From positions 34,867-98,866 of the forward strand of contig JAJCYP010000106.1 in assembly GCA_029262855.1 (NCBI GenBank): 64,000 nt of DNA, written 5' to 3'. This document shows, one piece after another, positions 35,315 to 43,810 of the stretch (position 1 is the stretch's first letter; every line of letters begins with the position of its first letter). Origin of the DNA: Bacteroidota bacterium (GTDB taxonomy: Bacteria > Bacteroidota > Rhodothermia > Rhodothermales > UBA10348). A program made the translations under genes and the position numbers. The notes beneath the pieces are model-generated. The model did no database searches, was not told where the DNA came from, and saw only the letters and a program-made list of their open reading frames with translations.

Positions 35315-36651
35315 CAGTGAAAAATGGCGAGGCCGTCGACGGACGGTTTCCAGCCACTGAACTCGGGTGAGACGGAAAAGACGCGGGAGGGACTGTACAG
35401 GAATACCCAGGGGGCGTCCGAATGAAGAATGTGGAACGCCTGGCGGTACAGTTCGCCCCGCGCAACGGCGTCCGGAGTGGCCCTTGCCTGGTCGACGAGC
35501 GCGTCCAGTTCGGGGTTAATGTATCCCTGCCACCACGGTCCGCGGTGCCCCGAGTGAAACTTCTCCCACAGAATCCGGAAGGTGCTGGACGGGCTGGAAT
35601 CGAAGCAGGCGGCGTCCTGGATGTGTCCGTCGCGGACCCGGAGCGCGTAGGCCGGGCGGTCCCTGTGGACGGTTGTCGAAACGCGAATACCCGCCAGGGC
35701 CCACATCTCGGTCAACCGCGCAGCCAGATGGCGCGACTCATCCGGAAGTCTGGCAGGGACGTCCAGGGTTACTGCGGGCTCCTGTCCGCTGACCTCAAGC
35801 AGGGCGCGGGTCCGCTCGGGATCGAACCCGTATGGAGCGAGCGAGGGATCGAATCCCAGGTGACGCTCGGTCCAGGGTCCGGCGACGGGGACGGCGGCGC
35901 CGCCGACCGCGGACTGGATCAGTGAGGGTACGTCGGTGGCCCAGTTCAATGCCTGCCGGAAGGGTGTCGACGAACAGGCCCCCTGGGCCAGGTTACAGAG
36001 GAAAGTCGTGCACACCGTCGTCGCGGCGCGGACCTCGCCACGCACTCCGGGAGCCAGATCGGTAGCGATTTCCGCGTCCGCTTCGGCGCGCTCTTCGGGG
36101 TCGGGGAAGGCCAGGAACTGGATCTGTCGAGGCAGGTCAGGTTGAACGGACTGCTCCAGAGTCACGCAATCCTCAATAGAGTCGGTCAGGCGATAGGGTC
36201 CGGTACCGATGGGCTGCCCCCCGCCAAACCGCACCACCGGAATGTCGACGAGCAGATCCAGCAGGTCTGCGAAGGGCTCGGCCGTGACGAGGGTCAGTCC
36301 CGACCGCGACGACTCGATCTGGCAGCCCGCCAGGTAGGACTTGAACACGCCGGACGTGCCCAGTTCGCCCTCGATCGCCTCGTCTCGGACTCGCCTCAGG
36401 CTCTCGGCAACGTGCTCGGGCCCGAGAACCACCCCGTCGTGAAAGCGCGCCGGACCGATTTCGAAATCCCAACGCCGGGCATCGGCGGACAAGCGCCACT
36501 TCGTGACCAATCCTGGACTGAACTGTCCGCCTGGCGCCCGGCGGACCAGGGCCTCGTACAGACAGGCATGTATACTCAGACGAGACGGGTCATCGGAGGT
36601 AACATGCGGGTCGCCGTGCCGCACGTGGGGCTGTGCGATGCGAATGTTCAC
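35314..36651 (-). CDS. SBP_bac_5 (peptide-binding) protein lacking a signal peptide
   Basis: A 445-residue solute-binding-type protein of the DppA/OppA family: YEALVRRAPGGQFSPGLVTK, FHDGVVLGPEHVAESLRR, GTGPYRLTD, and RQALNWATD with the usual central fold. It starts at a GTG in a GTGA overlap with the upstream gene and goes straight into the mature domain, with no signal sequence or lipobox. Unless that start is wrong, the protein is cytosolic. It lacks the helix-turn-helix of SgrR-type sensors. It may be an intracellular ligand sensor or a carrier for the compound imported by the same operon. Confidence 0.8.
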   Translation of the reverse strand: MNIRIAQPHVRHGDPHVTSDDPSRLSIHACLYEALVRRAPGGQFSPGLVTKWRLSADARRWDFEIGPARFHDGVVLGPEHVAESLRRVRDEAIEGELGTSGVFKSYLAGCQIESSRSGLTLVTAEPFADLLDLLVDIPVVRFGGGQPIGTGPYRLTDSIEDCVTLEQSVQPDLPRQIQFLAFPDPEERAEADAEIATDLAPGVRGEVRAATTVCTTFLCNLAQGACSSTPFRQALNWATDVPSLIQSAVGGAAVPVAGPWTERHLGFDPSLAPYGFDPERTRALLEVSGQEPAVTLDVPARLPDESRHLAARLTEMWALAGIRVSTTVHRDRPAYALRVRDGHIQDAACFDSSPSSTFRILWEKFHSGHRGPWWQGYINPELDALVDQARATPDAVARGELYRQAFHILHSDAPWVFLYSPSRVFSVSPEFSGWKPSVDGLAIFH

Positions 36652-37694
36652 TCGGGGCCGGCGTCCGATGGGTTTTCCGACCACGGCTCCAGGCCGAGCA
36701 GCCGCTCCGGGTTCCTCCGAATCATGGTCGTGATGTCACCGGGCGGGATGCCCAGGTCCAGCATGCAGGCCACAAAATTCCTGAAGCCTTCCACCGGGGT
36801 TGGCAGCGTATAGACGCCGAAGTCTGAGGCCAGTATGCAGTGCTCGGCGCCCAGTTCAAGAATCTGTTCTGAGACCTTCTTGACGCCGCCGTCCGGTGCG
36901 GTGTCCATCCCCTCGTCAATCGACATGTATTTCCGCTCCACGTAGTAGTGCGTCTTTGGAATATGCGTCGTGTGGGTGTAGGCCGCCAGGGTGTACTCGA
37001 TGAAAGCGCCGGCACCGGCCATGGTCCGGAGCTCTTCCAGGGTGGCAATCTTGGTGACCGATGACGCCACGAGAATCCGCTTGATGCCGTACGTCCCGCA
37101 GAGCTCAACCAACTGGAGCGCTTCGGGAACGGAGATGTGGCCGGTGTTCAGGTACACATGGGGATGCTCTGCGATGAGGCGGAGGATCTCGTCGAGCTCG
37201 GGGCTGACGGGCTCGTCGCCCACCGGAATCCGAATGCACCGGTCCAGTTCCTCCTCCTTGAACTTCGGATAGAGCTCAGAGAGTGGGACAAACTTCCCAT
37301 CGACGATCTTGCCTTCGCGGGCGGCCTGGAAGTAGGTGGAGTGTGCCCCGAAGCTGATGTATCTCGCCCCGGTTCCGTAGTAGAGGGCCGTCTTGACCGC
37401 GCGCGGATTCATGCCCCCGTAGACGGTGTTCATGATCAGCCCGCCGAAGGTCTCGAAGTCCTTCACCACGCGGTTCACGATCCACGAGGTGCCGTTCGAG
37501 AGCTCAAACACGTCCATGTAGACGATGGCCCGCATGCCGGCATCCCGCGCCTCAATGGCGGCCTCGACCGGATCCACCCGCCGGGGCGATGAAAAAATGT
37601 GCGGTCCCGCATGCACATGGATGTCGATGGCGCCCCGCAGCAGGTCCTGCGAGAGCTCCAGCGAGCGGCCGGGCGGCAGAAGGTGTTCGTTCAT
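36648..37694 (-). CDS. DUF6282 amidohydrolase-like metallohydrolase
   Basis: A 348-residue protein with a TIM-barrel metal site start GAIDIHVHAGPHIF, then later His/Asp positions in YLNTGHIS and ILASDFGVYTLP, consistent with a metal-dependent hydrolase of the amidohydrolase type (DUF6282 group). It contains GAHSTYFQAAREGKI and ends with RRNPERLLGL, the helical end seen in phosphotriesterase/renal dipeptidase-like barrels. The ATG at 37694 overlaps the upstream stop by four bases, which decides the start; an ATG upstream at 37736 is less likely. The substrate is unknown; the operon suggests an amide or lactone derived from a peptide. Confidence 0.75.
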   Translation of the reverse strand: MNEHLLPPGRSLELSQDLLRGAIDIHVHAGPHIFSSPRRVDPVEAAIEARDAGMRAIVYMDVFELSNGTSWIVNRVVKDFETFGGLIMNTVYGGMNPRAVKTALYYGTGARYISFGAHSTYFQAAREGKIVDGKFVPLSELYPKFKEEELDRCIRIPVGDEPVSPELDEILRLIAEHPHVYLNTGHISVPEALQLVELCGTYGIKRILVASSVTKIATLEELRTMAGAGAFIEYTLAAYTHTTHIPKTHYYVERKYMSIDEGMDTAPDGGVKKVSEQILELGAEHCILASDFGVYTLPTPVEGFRNFVACMLDLGIPPGDITTMIRRNPERLLGLEPWSENPSDAGPE

Positions 37695-38614
37695 GCGGTC
37701 TCCTCCGGCCATGAGCCATCTAGTTGGCCGATCCACACCAGGAAACCGCTCTTCCTGGCGGGCATCCCGACGTTCAGATTCATGACCCGGGCATCGTCCG
37801 GAGCCTCGACCACCTGGAGCGTATCGCCGAAGTAGTCACGGACGATCCCCAGCCGCTGGCCCTTGACCACGTCATCGCCCACAGCGCAGTCCGGAAACCA
37901 GACGCCGTCCTGGTCGGCGGTAAGCCACCACCGCTCGCCGATCACGATCGGCTCGGGTACGGGATCCGGCTCTTCGTCGAGCAGCTTCAGTTCGCGGAGG
38001 ACGTTCATGATCCCGCCGAACATGATCTCATCGGATCGGTCGACCTCTTCGCCCACTTCGGGCGTGATCTCGGGAATCCCCAGTTCGTTGCAGAGTCCCT
38101 TCTTGGGCCAGAGCCACCACGCTGGCCGGGCGCCCGATGGGTCCGGGGGCGGCTCGCCGCGGTAGCGGGACAGGGACACGATTCCCACTCCGAAGGCCGT
38201 CGCCATCCGTCGGGCCAGCCGGTCGGCCTCGGGATCGGAGATGAACCGGCAGATCACGTACGGATGCATCCCCTCGGAGAACTCACCGCCGTGACAGTTG
38301 ATGATGAAGTCACTGCCTTCGGCGGCCTCGCGCATCATGTCCTGCAGCTCCGGCAGGGTGGGGGCGAATTGTATCCAGTTGACGAAGGAGTGCTCGTTGG
38401 TGACCGGGACCACGACCACGGTGCCGCACAGCACCCCGGCATCCAGCTCGCGATACAGGCGCATGGCGGCCTCGATGCCGGCATACTCCGTCCCGTGCTG
38501 TCCGCCGAATACCGTGATTCGCGGGCCCGGGCGGGTGCCGCTGATGGTCGCCACCGGCATCCGGATTTCGGTACCGTCGGCCGTGGTTCTGGTCAGAAAG
38601 GTTGTGTCTCTCAT
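37691..38614 (-). CDS. Succinylglutamate desuccinylase/aspartoacylase family hydrolase (M14-like)
   Basis: A 307-residue zinc hydrolase of the AstE/AspA family: GGQHGTEYAGIEAAMRL gives the HxxE pair, VPVTNEHSFVN follows, and NCHGGEFSEGMHPYV gives the third ligand region. The C-terminal domain (LTADQDGVWFPDCAVGDD, then KGQRLGIVRD) is the lipoyl-like barrel common in this family. Relatives remove acyl groups from N-acyl amino acids or cleave ectoine ring-opening products. It overlaps both neighbours by four bases (ATGA). In this operon it probably deacylates an imported N-acyl amino acid or peptide. Confidence 0.82.
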   Translation of the reverse strand: MRDTTFLTRTTADGTEIRMPVATISGTRPGPRITVFGGQHGTEYAGIEAAMRLYRELDAGVLCGTVVVVPVTNEHSFVNWIQFAPTLPELQDMMREAAEGSDFIINCHGGEFSEGMHPYVICRFISDPEADRLARRMATAFGVGIVSLSRYRGEPPPDPSGARPAWWLWPKKGLCNELGIPEITPEVGEEVDRSDEIMFGGIMNVLRELKLLDEEPDPVPEPIVIGERWWLTADQDGVWFPDCAVGDDVVKGQRLGIVRDYFGDTLQVVEAPDDARVMNLNVGMPARKSGFLVWIGQLDGSWPEETA

Positions 38615-39675
38615 TCCACTAGTCGGTTTACGAGTCCCACGAATTCGCGCTGCCCATCGCGGCAGCGATACAGTCCGATCTCCGGATCGACCAGGTCTCC
38701 GTGGTCATTGAATTGAATAAGGCCGATGGCGCCCGCCCACGACTCGATGGTGTGCATGGCCTCGAGTACGGCGCCTCGATCTGGCTTGCCGGCCCGCCTG
38801 AGGGACTCCAGGACCAGGTTGGCACAATCGTACGCCTCCGGTGCGTACTGCGGTGAATCCAGCATCTGCGGAAATCGTCCTGCGAAGGCCACCAGGAAGT
38901 CCCGGGCCGAGGGCTTCTGAAGCATGTCGATGCCGGCCAGGGAGTGATAAGGAGCATGCTTGTCCAGGCTCGGCACCTCAAGAAACGCGTAGGGCTTCAG
39001 CGCATCGGATCCCAGGAAGACGGCCTCCAGCCCGCGGTCCCGCAGCCGATGGGCAATGATGTGCGACTGATTCCAGTAGATGGCGAAGTAGACCAGGTCC
39101 GGCTTGGCGGCTATCGTGGCGTCCACGATGTCGTCGAACTGGAGGGACGAGGCACTGTACTCCATGTGCAGGACAGGCTTTGAGCGGAGCCGCTCACACT
39201 CCGCCGCGAAGATCCGCGAGATCGGGCCGCCCCAGGCAGAGTCCTCATTGAGAATCGCGATTCGTCTTGCGCCCAGATAGGAAGCCGCCACCTGTCCCAG
39301 AGATCGGCCCTGGACCTCGTCATTGGCCACGGTCCGGAAGAAATTCGGATGCCCATCGGCCGTGAGCATGGGAGAGGAGGCCTCCGAGGACAGCTGAAGG
39401 AGCCCTGCTTCCCGATATGTGGCCTGCGTGATGACGGCCATGGCGCTGTTGCCTGGTCCGAGCACAGCAATGGTGTCGTTGCGGTCACAAAAGACTCGGG
39501 CTGCTGCGAGCGCGACCTCCTTATTCTTGCCGTCGACGATGGGCTCCAGCGAAACGGGGCAGGGCAGCCGGCCCGAGGCGTTCGCCTCTTCCACGGCCAA
39601 CGTAGCGGCGCAGTAGCCGCCCACCGTGAATGGATCGGATCCGGAAACCTGGTAACCAATGACGGCCGTCTTCAT
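38611..39675 (-). CDS. LIV-type (Peripla_BP_6) binding protein lacking a signal peptide
   Basis: A 354-residue type I periplasmic-binding fold: VIGYQVSGSDPFTVGGYCAA, VDGKNKEVALAAARVF, AVLGPGNSAMAVITQ, LQLSSEASSPML and YDCANLVLESLRRAG. In-frame stop TAG lies two codons before the ATG, so no upstream signal sequence is possible and the protein should be cytosolic. No LIV-type permeases or ATPases are nearby. The best-known cytosolic precedent is AmiC, which senses amides and controls the antiterminator AmiR; by analogy this could be an intracellular ligand sensor for the operon. It sits between dppC and the AstE-like gene. Confidence 0.82.
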   Translation of the reverse strand: MKTAVIGYQVSGSDPFTVGGYCAATLAVEEANASGRLPCPVSLEPIVDGKNKEVALAAARVFCDRNDTIAVLGPGNSAMAVITQATYREAGLLQLSSEASSPMLTADGHPNFFRTVANDEVQGRSLGQVAASYLGARRIAILNEDSAWGGPISRIFAAECERLRSKPVLHMEYSASSLQFDDIVDATIAAKPDLVYFAIYWNQSHIIAHRLRDRGLEAVFLGSDALKPYAFLEVPSLDKHAPYHSLAGIDMLQKPSARDFLVAFAGRFPQMLDSPQYAPEAYDCANLVLESLRRAGKPDRGAVLEAMHTIESWAGAIGLIQFNDHGDLVDPEIGLYRCRDGQREFVGLVNRLVE

Positions 39676-39678
39676 AGT

Positions 39679-40524
39679 CTAGTCGATGAGTGTGGGGTCA
39701 AGGTAATCGCGGAGCCAATCGCCCAACACATTGACGGAATAAACCACAAGCATGAGGGCGACACCGGGCAGCGTGGAGACCCACCAGGCCATGCGAATGT
39801 AGTTTCGCCCCTCGCCGAGCATCCCGCCCCAGGTTGGCGTCGTCGGCGGGACACCGACCCCCAGAAAGCTCAGGGATGCCTCGTTGATGATGTTGGTAGC
39901 CAGCGCAAAGCTGGCGATGACGATGAGCGGTCCGATGACATTGGGCACGACGTGGCGGCGGATGATCGACCACGGGCCGGCGCCGATGGCGCGGGCCGCC
40001 GTGATGTAGTCCTCCTGGCAGACCGAAAGCGTCTGGCCACGGGCCACCCTGCAGAAGGGAGCCCACGTCGCGAGGCTCAGGACGAAGATCACGTTCCACA
40101 GCGACGGCCCGAGGATGGCCATGATGGCGACCGCGAGCAGGATGGATGGGAAGGCCAGCTGAATATCCACCAGGCGCATGATGATCGTTTCGACGCGGCC
40201 TCGCCAGAAGCCCGCCAGGATGCCCAGGAATGATCCGAAGAGGCCTCCCACGAGGACCGTCGCGACACCGACAAAGAGCGAGACCCTCGCGCCGTACACG
40301 ATTCGGCTGAGAAGGTCGCGCCCAACCGAGTCCGTCCCCAGAGGATGTCCTTCCGGGCCGCCAAACCATGCAGGCCGGGCCAGTCGATTCCGGATGTCGA
40401 TGGCCTCGGGATCGAAGGGCGCCAGGAGCGGTGCGGCGAGAGCGACCAATACGATGACGCCCAGTACCAGTACCCCTGCCATCGCCAATCGGGACCGTTT
40501 CAGGACCCGCCAGAGGTCACGCAT
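39679..40524 (-). CDS. Oligopeptide/dipeptide ABC permease (DppC type)
   Basis: A 281-residue inner-membrane permease with six helices. The N-terminal part (LVLGVIVLVALAAPLLAPF) and the HPLGTDSVGRDLLSRIVYGA motif are classic for DppC/OppC. The EAA loop region is WAPFCRVARGQTLSVCQEDYITAARAIGAG, ending in IIRRHVVPN. It overlaps dppB by eight bases. The ATPase interaction site is intact, but no ATPase gene is present in this operon. Confidence 0.92.
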   Translation of the reverse strand: MRDLWRVLKRSRLAMAGVLVLGVIVLVALAAPLLAPFDPEAIDIRNRLARPAWFGGPEGHPLGTDSVGRDLLSRIVYGARVSLFVGVATVLVGGLFGSFLGILAGFWRGRVETIIMRLVDIQLAFPSILLAVAIMAILGPSLWNVIFVLSLATWAPFCRVARGQTLSVCQEDYITAARAIGAGPWSIIRRHVVPNVIGPLIVIASFALATNIINEASLSFLGVGVPPTTPTWGGMLGEGRNYIRMAWWVSTLPGVALMLVVYSVNVLGDWLRDYLDPTLID

Positions 40525-41434
40525 TGCGAATCCTCGGGTCCAGGTATGAATAGCTCAGATCCACCAGGAGGTTGGCCAGCACGAAGAGCATGGCGCCAAA
40601 GGTGATCACGCCCTGTACCAGGGGCAGATCGCGCGCCTGGATGGCCTGAATGGTCAGCCGGCCAATCCCCGGGTACGAGAACACCGTCTCGGTAACCAGC
40701 GCGCCACCCAGCAAGCTTCCAAACTCGATTCCCAGCAGCGTCACCACCGGGATGAGGGCGTTTCGGAGCGCATGTCCGTAATGCACGCGGCCCGGGCTGA
40801 GGCCCTTGGCGCGTGCGGTGCGGATATAGTCGGCGCTCAGGACATCCAGCATGCTGGCACGGACCAATCGGGCGATGCGAGCCGTGGAAAAGGTGGCCAG
40901 CGTGATGGCCGGAAGGATGAGATTGGCGGCCGAGCCGCGACCCGAAATCGGAAGCCACCGGAGCCAGACGCCGAAAACCAGAATCAGGAGGATGCCGAGC
41001 CAGAACGTCGGCACGGACTGTGCCACAAGCGCGCCGCCCATCGCCAGTCGGTCCGTCAACGAATTGCGGTGCACGGCAGAGATTACCCCGACCGGGATGG
41101 CCACCATCAGGATGATCGAAAGCGCGGCCAGCGTCAGTTGGAGCGTCGCCGGGAATCGCTCGAGAATCAACTGGGTGACCGGGACCTGCTGTCGGACCGA
41201 GACCCCGAAATCGCCCTGGATGATGCGGCCGAGGTACTCCAGGTACTGGACAAACAGTGGTCGATCGAACCCCATGTACTCACGGAACGCGGCCACCTGT
41301 TCGGCCGTCCAGTGCTCGCCGATCATCAGCGTCGCCGGATCGCCGGACAGGAGCGTCAGAAAGAACGCGATCGAAGCGACGGCCCACAGAATGAACACAG
41401 TCTGTAGAATCCGGCCTGCCAGGTAGCGCGCCAC
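40517..41434 (-). CDS. Oligopeptide/dipeptide ABC permease (DppB type)
   Basis: A 305-residue inner-membrane permease, DppB/OppB type: start YLAGRILQTVFILWAVASIA, the DRPLFVQYLEYLGRIIQGDFG segment, and the EAA-like loop STARIARLVRASMLDVLSADYIRTARAKGLS. It starts at a GTG one base after the stop of the binding-protein gene. With DppC it forms the membrane channel for a peptide or peptide-like solute. Confidence 0.92.
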   Translation of the reverse strand: MARYLAGRILQTVFILWAVASIAFFLTLLSGDPATLMIGEHWTAEQVAAFREYMGFDRPLFVQYLEYLGRIIQGDFGVSVRQQVPVTQLILERFPATLQLTLAALSIILMVAIPVGVISAVHRNSLTDRLAMGGALVAQSVPTFWLGILLILVFGVWLRWLPISGRGSAANLILPAITLATFSTARIARLVRASMLDVLSADYIRTARAKGLSPGRVHYGHALRNALIPVVTLLGIEFGSLLGGALVTETVFSYPGIGRLTIQAIQARDLPLVQGVITFGAMLFVLANLLVDLSYSYLDPRIRNA

Positions 41435-41435
41435 G

Positions 41436-42950
41436 TCAGGATGCTCCGTCGGTCCAGTTCACGTCCCAGAGGTGGATCACCTCGTCCATGCGGGGTGACC
41501 AGTCAATCCGGTCGCTCACGCCATACGTATCCACCTGGATGTAGAGGAAAATCCAGGGCGCCTCCTCGAGCACCACCTCCTGCATCTCCAGGCCGATCTC
41601 CCTGCGCCTGTCGGCGTCGAGGGTCTCCTGCAATTCTGACCAGAGCGCCTCGTACTGCGGGTGCTCCCACCCATAAAAATTGCTGGGACTGGTGATGGTC
41701 AGGTCCGCCGCCTCGGTCAAGAGCTCGAACTCGCCGCCGGAGGCCTGCATGAACAGGGCCGGCAGATCGTGATTCAGGAGCTTTGACCGGTAGTTCCCCC
41801 ACTCGTACGTCCGGACACCGTCCCGTAGGGTCACACCGACTTCAGCTAGTTGCGAGGCGATGGTCTGGGCGAGTTCGAAGTCCTGAATCCACTTGCCCAG
41901 TGGTGTGTCCAGGGAGTTCAGTTCGAATCCGTCGGGGTATCCGGCCTCGGCCAGCAGGGCGCGCGCCTTTGCCGGATCGTAGGAATAGGGGGGTAGGTCC
42001 GGGTGACGGAAGGGCGGGTTGAAGACCGCGCCCATGCGCTCGGCGCGCCCGCCGTACAGCCCTTCATTGATGGCGTCGAAGTCGATGGCGTGGTTCAGGG
42101 CCTGTCGAACGCGCTTGTCCCGAAGCGGCCCTTCCTGCGTCGAGATCCCGATCATCACGCGGCGACCGCCGGGAACGCTGGCCACGTGAACACCCGAGGC
42201 GTTCTCCAGCAGTTCGGCCTGATCGTACGGGAGGTCGCCAATGATATGGACAGTCCCGATTTCGAGCTCCGCCAGGCGGCTCGAAATCTCCGGAATCACC
42301 CTGAAAACGATGCGCTCCTGAGCCGGGGGTGCCCCCCAGTAATCCGGGTTTCGGGTGAGGGTGACGTGACTGTCTCGGACCCGATCGGTCAGGGTGTAGG
42401 GCCCCGTACCCACCGGATTCTCGGCGCGGGTGGCGTCGTCGGCCCCGGCATAGTGACCGGGTGCCAGCATGAACATCTGGGACAGATAGAAGGGAAGGAG
42501 TGCCTTCGGGCGCGCCGTCGTGATGTGCAGCGTCAGGGAATCGGCGGCCTCCACGCGGGTGATTTCGGACGATGGGATCGCCACCGAGGCGCCTCCCACC
42601 ATCATGCCTTCCGCGTTCCGTTGCAGGTACCGCCGCAGGCTGAACGCGGCCGCCTCGGCCGAGAAGGGCTCGCCGTTGTGAAAGCGGACGCCTCCACGCA
42701 GGTGGAAGGTCCACGTCGTATCTCCCGGCAGGCGCTCCCACCTAGTCGCCAGCCGTGGGACGATCTCCATGTCCCGGCTGAGGAAGGTCAGACTCTCAAA
42801 AAGATGATCTCCGAGAGAAATCTCGACCCGACTGAACATACCGAAGGGATCCAGCGTGGAGATATCGGTGGAATTACCGACCGTGAGATCGGTCTCGACC
42901 GAGCAGCCCGCGAGGCAGGTGAAGGCAAGGGCGAGGATTAGTGATCTCAT
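41436..42950 (-). CDS. Peptide-binding lipoprotein (SBP_bac_5, DppA type)
   Basis: A 504-residue substrate-binding lipoprotein with lipobox LAGC near residue 16 and a DppA-like mature domain: DISTLDPFGMFSRVE, FHLRGGVRFHNGEPFSAE, NPVGTGPYTLTD, VRQALNHAIDF and ALLAEAGYPDGF. It is the external receptor for the DppBC channel encoded by the next two genes. Binding specificity cannot be read from the sequence; the rest of the operon suggests a peptide or N-acyl amino-acid derivative. Confidence 0.92.
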   Translation of the reverse strand: MRSLILALAFTCLAGCSVETDLTVGNSTDISTLDPFGMFSRVEISLGDHLFESLTFLSRDMEIVPRLATRWERLPGDTTWTFHLRGGVRFHNGEPFSAEAAAFSLRRYLQRNAEGMMVGGASVAIPSSEITRVEAADSLTLHITTARPKALLPFYLSQMFMLAPGHYAGADDATRAENPVGTGPYTLTDRVRDSHVTLTRNPDYWGAPPAQERIVFRVIPEISSRLAELEIGTVHIIGDLPYDQAELLENASGVHVASVPGGRRVMIGISTQEGPLRDKRVRQALNHAIDFDAINEGLYGGRAERMGAVFNPPFRHPDLPPYSYDPAKARALLAEAGYPDGFELNSLDTPLGKWIQDFELAQTIASQLAEVGVTLRDGVRTYEWGNYRSKLLNHDLPALFMQASGGEFELLTEAADLTITSPSNFYGWEHPQYEALWSELQETLDADRRREIGLEMQEVVLEEAPWIFLYIQVDTYGVSDRIDWSPRMDEVIHLWDVNWTDGAS

Positions 42951-42952
42951 CG

Positions 42953-43744
42953 CTACCAGATGGTCTTGGCGCGGCCGCCATCGACCATGATCGTGGCACC
43001 CGTGACGTAGGATGCTACGTCTGAGAGCAGATATGCCGCCATCCTTCCGAACTCCTCCGGGGTGCCGTAGCGGCCCATCGGAATGGCAGCGTGGCGCCTG
43101 GCACGCTGGGCTTCCACCGAAATGTCTGCCTTCTGAGCGGCGAACCCATCGTTGGCCTGCACCCGGTCCGTGTCGATCTGACCGGGAACGATGTTGTTGA
43201 CCCGAATGCCGGTCTTGGCCAGATCTGTTGCCAGACTCTTGGCCAGCGCCACTACTCCGGCCCGATACACGTTCGACAAGAGAAGGAAATCGATGGGCTC
43301 CTTGATGCTCGACGATGTGATGGTCAGAATCGACCCCGAACTCTGCGCCCGCATCGTGGGCAACACGCCCCGGATCATCCGGACGGCGCTCATCAGGGTC
43401 AGATTGAAGGCCGCTGTCCAGGCCTCGTCATCAAACGCGTCGAACTTACCCGCCGGCGGCCCACCTGCGTTCACGACAAGGCCGTCGATGCGACCGAATC
43501 GCTCGAGCGTTGACCTCACCCAGGCGTCGATGCTTTTGGGCTCGGACGCATCGAGCACGAAGCCGGCCGTGTCGTGGCCCGTTTCCTTGCTTAGCCTTCG
43601 GGCCGCGGCCGCGATGTCTTCGGCAGTCCGGCTGCCCATGGAGACGCGAGCGCCCTCGCGGGACAACGCCTGTGCCGTGCCGAAGCCCAGGCCGCGGCTT
43701 GACGCCGCAACCATGATCACTTTTCCATCAAGTCCTAGATCCAT
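42953..43744 (-). CDS. Short-chain dehydrogenase/reductase family protein with altered catalytic motif
   Basis: A 263-residue Rossmann-fold protein, first gene of the ten-gene operon. Cofactor site: VIMVAASSRGLGFGTAQAL (the Thr-Gly start of the usual motif is Ala-Ser); LVVNAGGPPAG matches the NAG strand. The Ser of the active site is in ITSSSIKEP. Where most SDRs have YxxxK it reads SNVYRAGVVALAKSLA, aligning Asn and Ala with the catalytic Tyr and Lys. This matches an SDR subgroup of the SNxxRAGV type whose activity is not well defined. The C-terminus ATIMVDGGRAKTIW is typical of FabG-like members. Confidence 0.85.
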   Translation of the reverse strand: MDLGLDGKVIMVAASSRGLGFGTAQALSREGARVSMGSRTAEDIAAAARRLSKETGHDTAGFVLDASEPKSIDAWVRSTLERFGRIDGLVVNAGGPPAGKFDAFDDEAWTAAFNLTLMSAVRMIRGVLPTMRAQSSGSILTITSSSIKEPIDFLLLSNVYRAGVVALAKSLATDLAKTGIRVNNIVPGQIDTDRVQANDGFAAQKADISVEAQRARRHAAIPMGRYGTPEEFGRMAAYLLSDVASYVTGATIMVDGGRAKTIW

Positions 43745-43810
43745 CGGTGTCCTGGTTGGTCTGGCTGCAGTATACCGGGAGGGCGTCAGTCAGTCCACCC
43801 ACGCGGAGGC

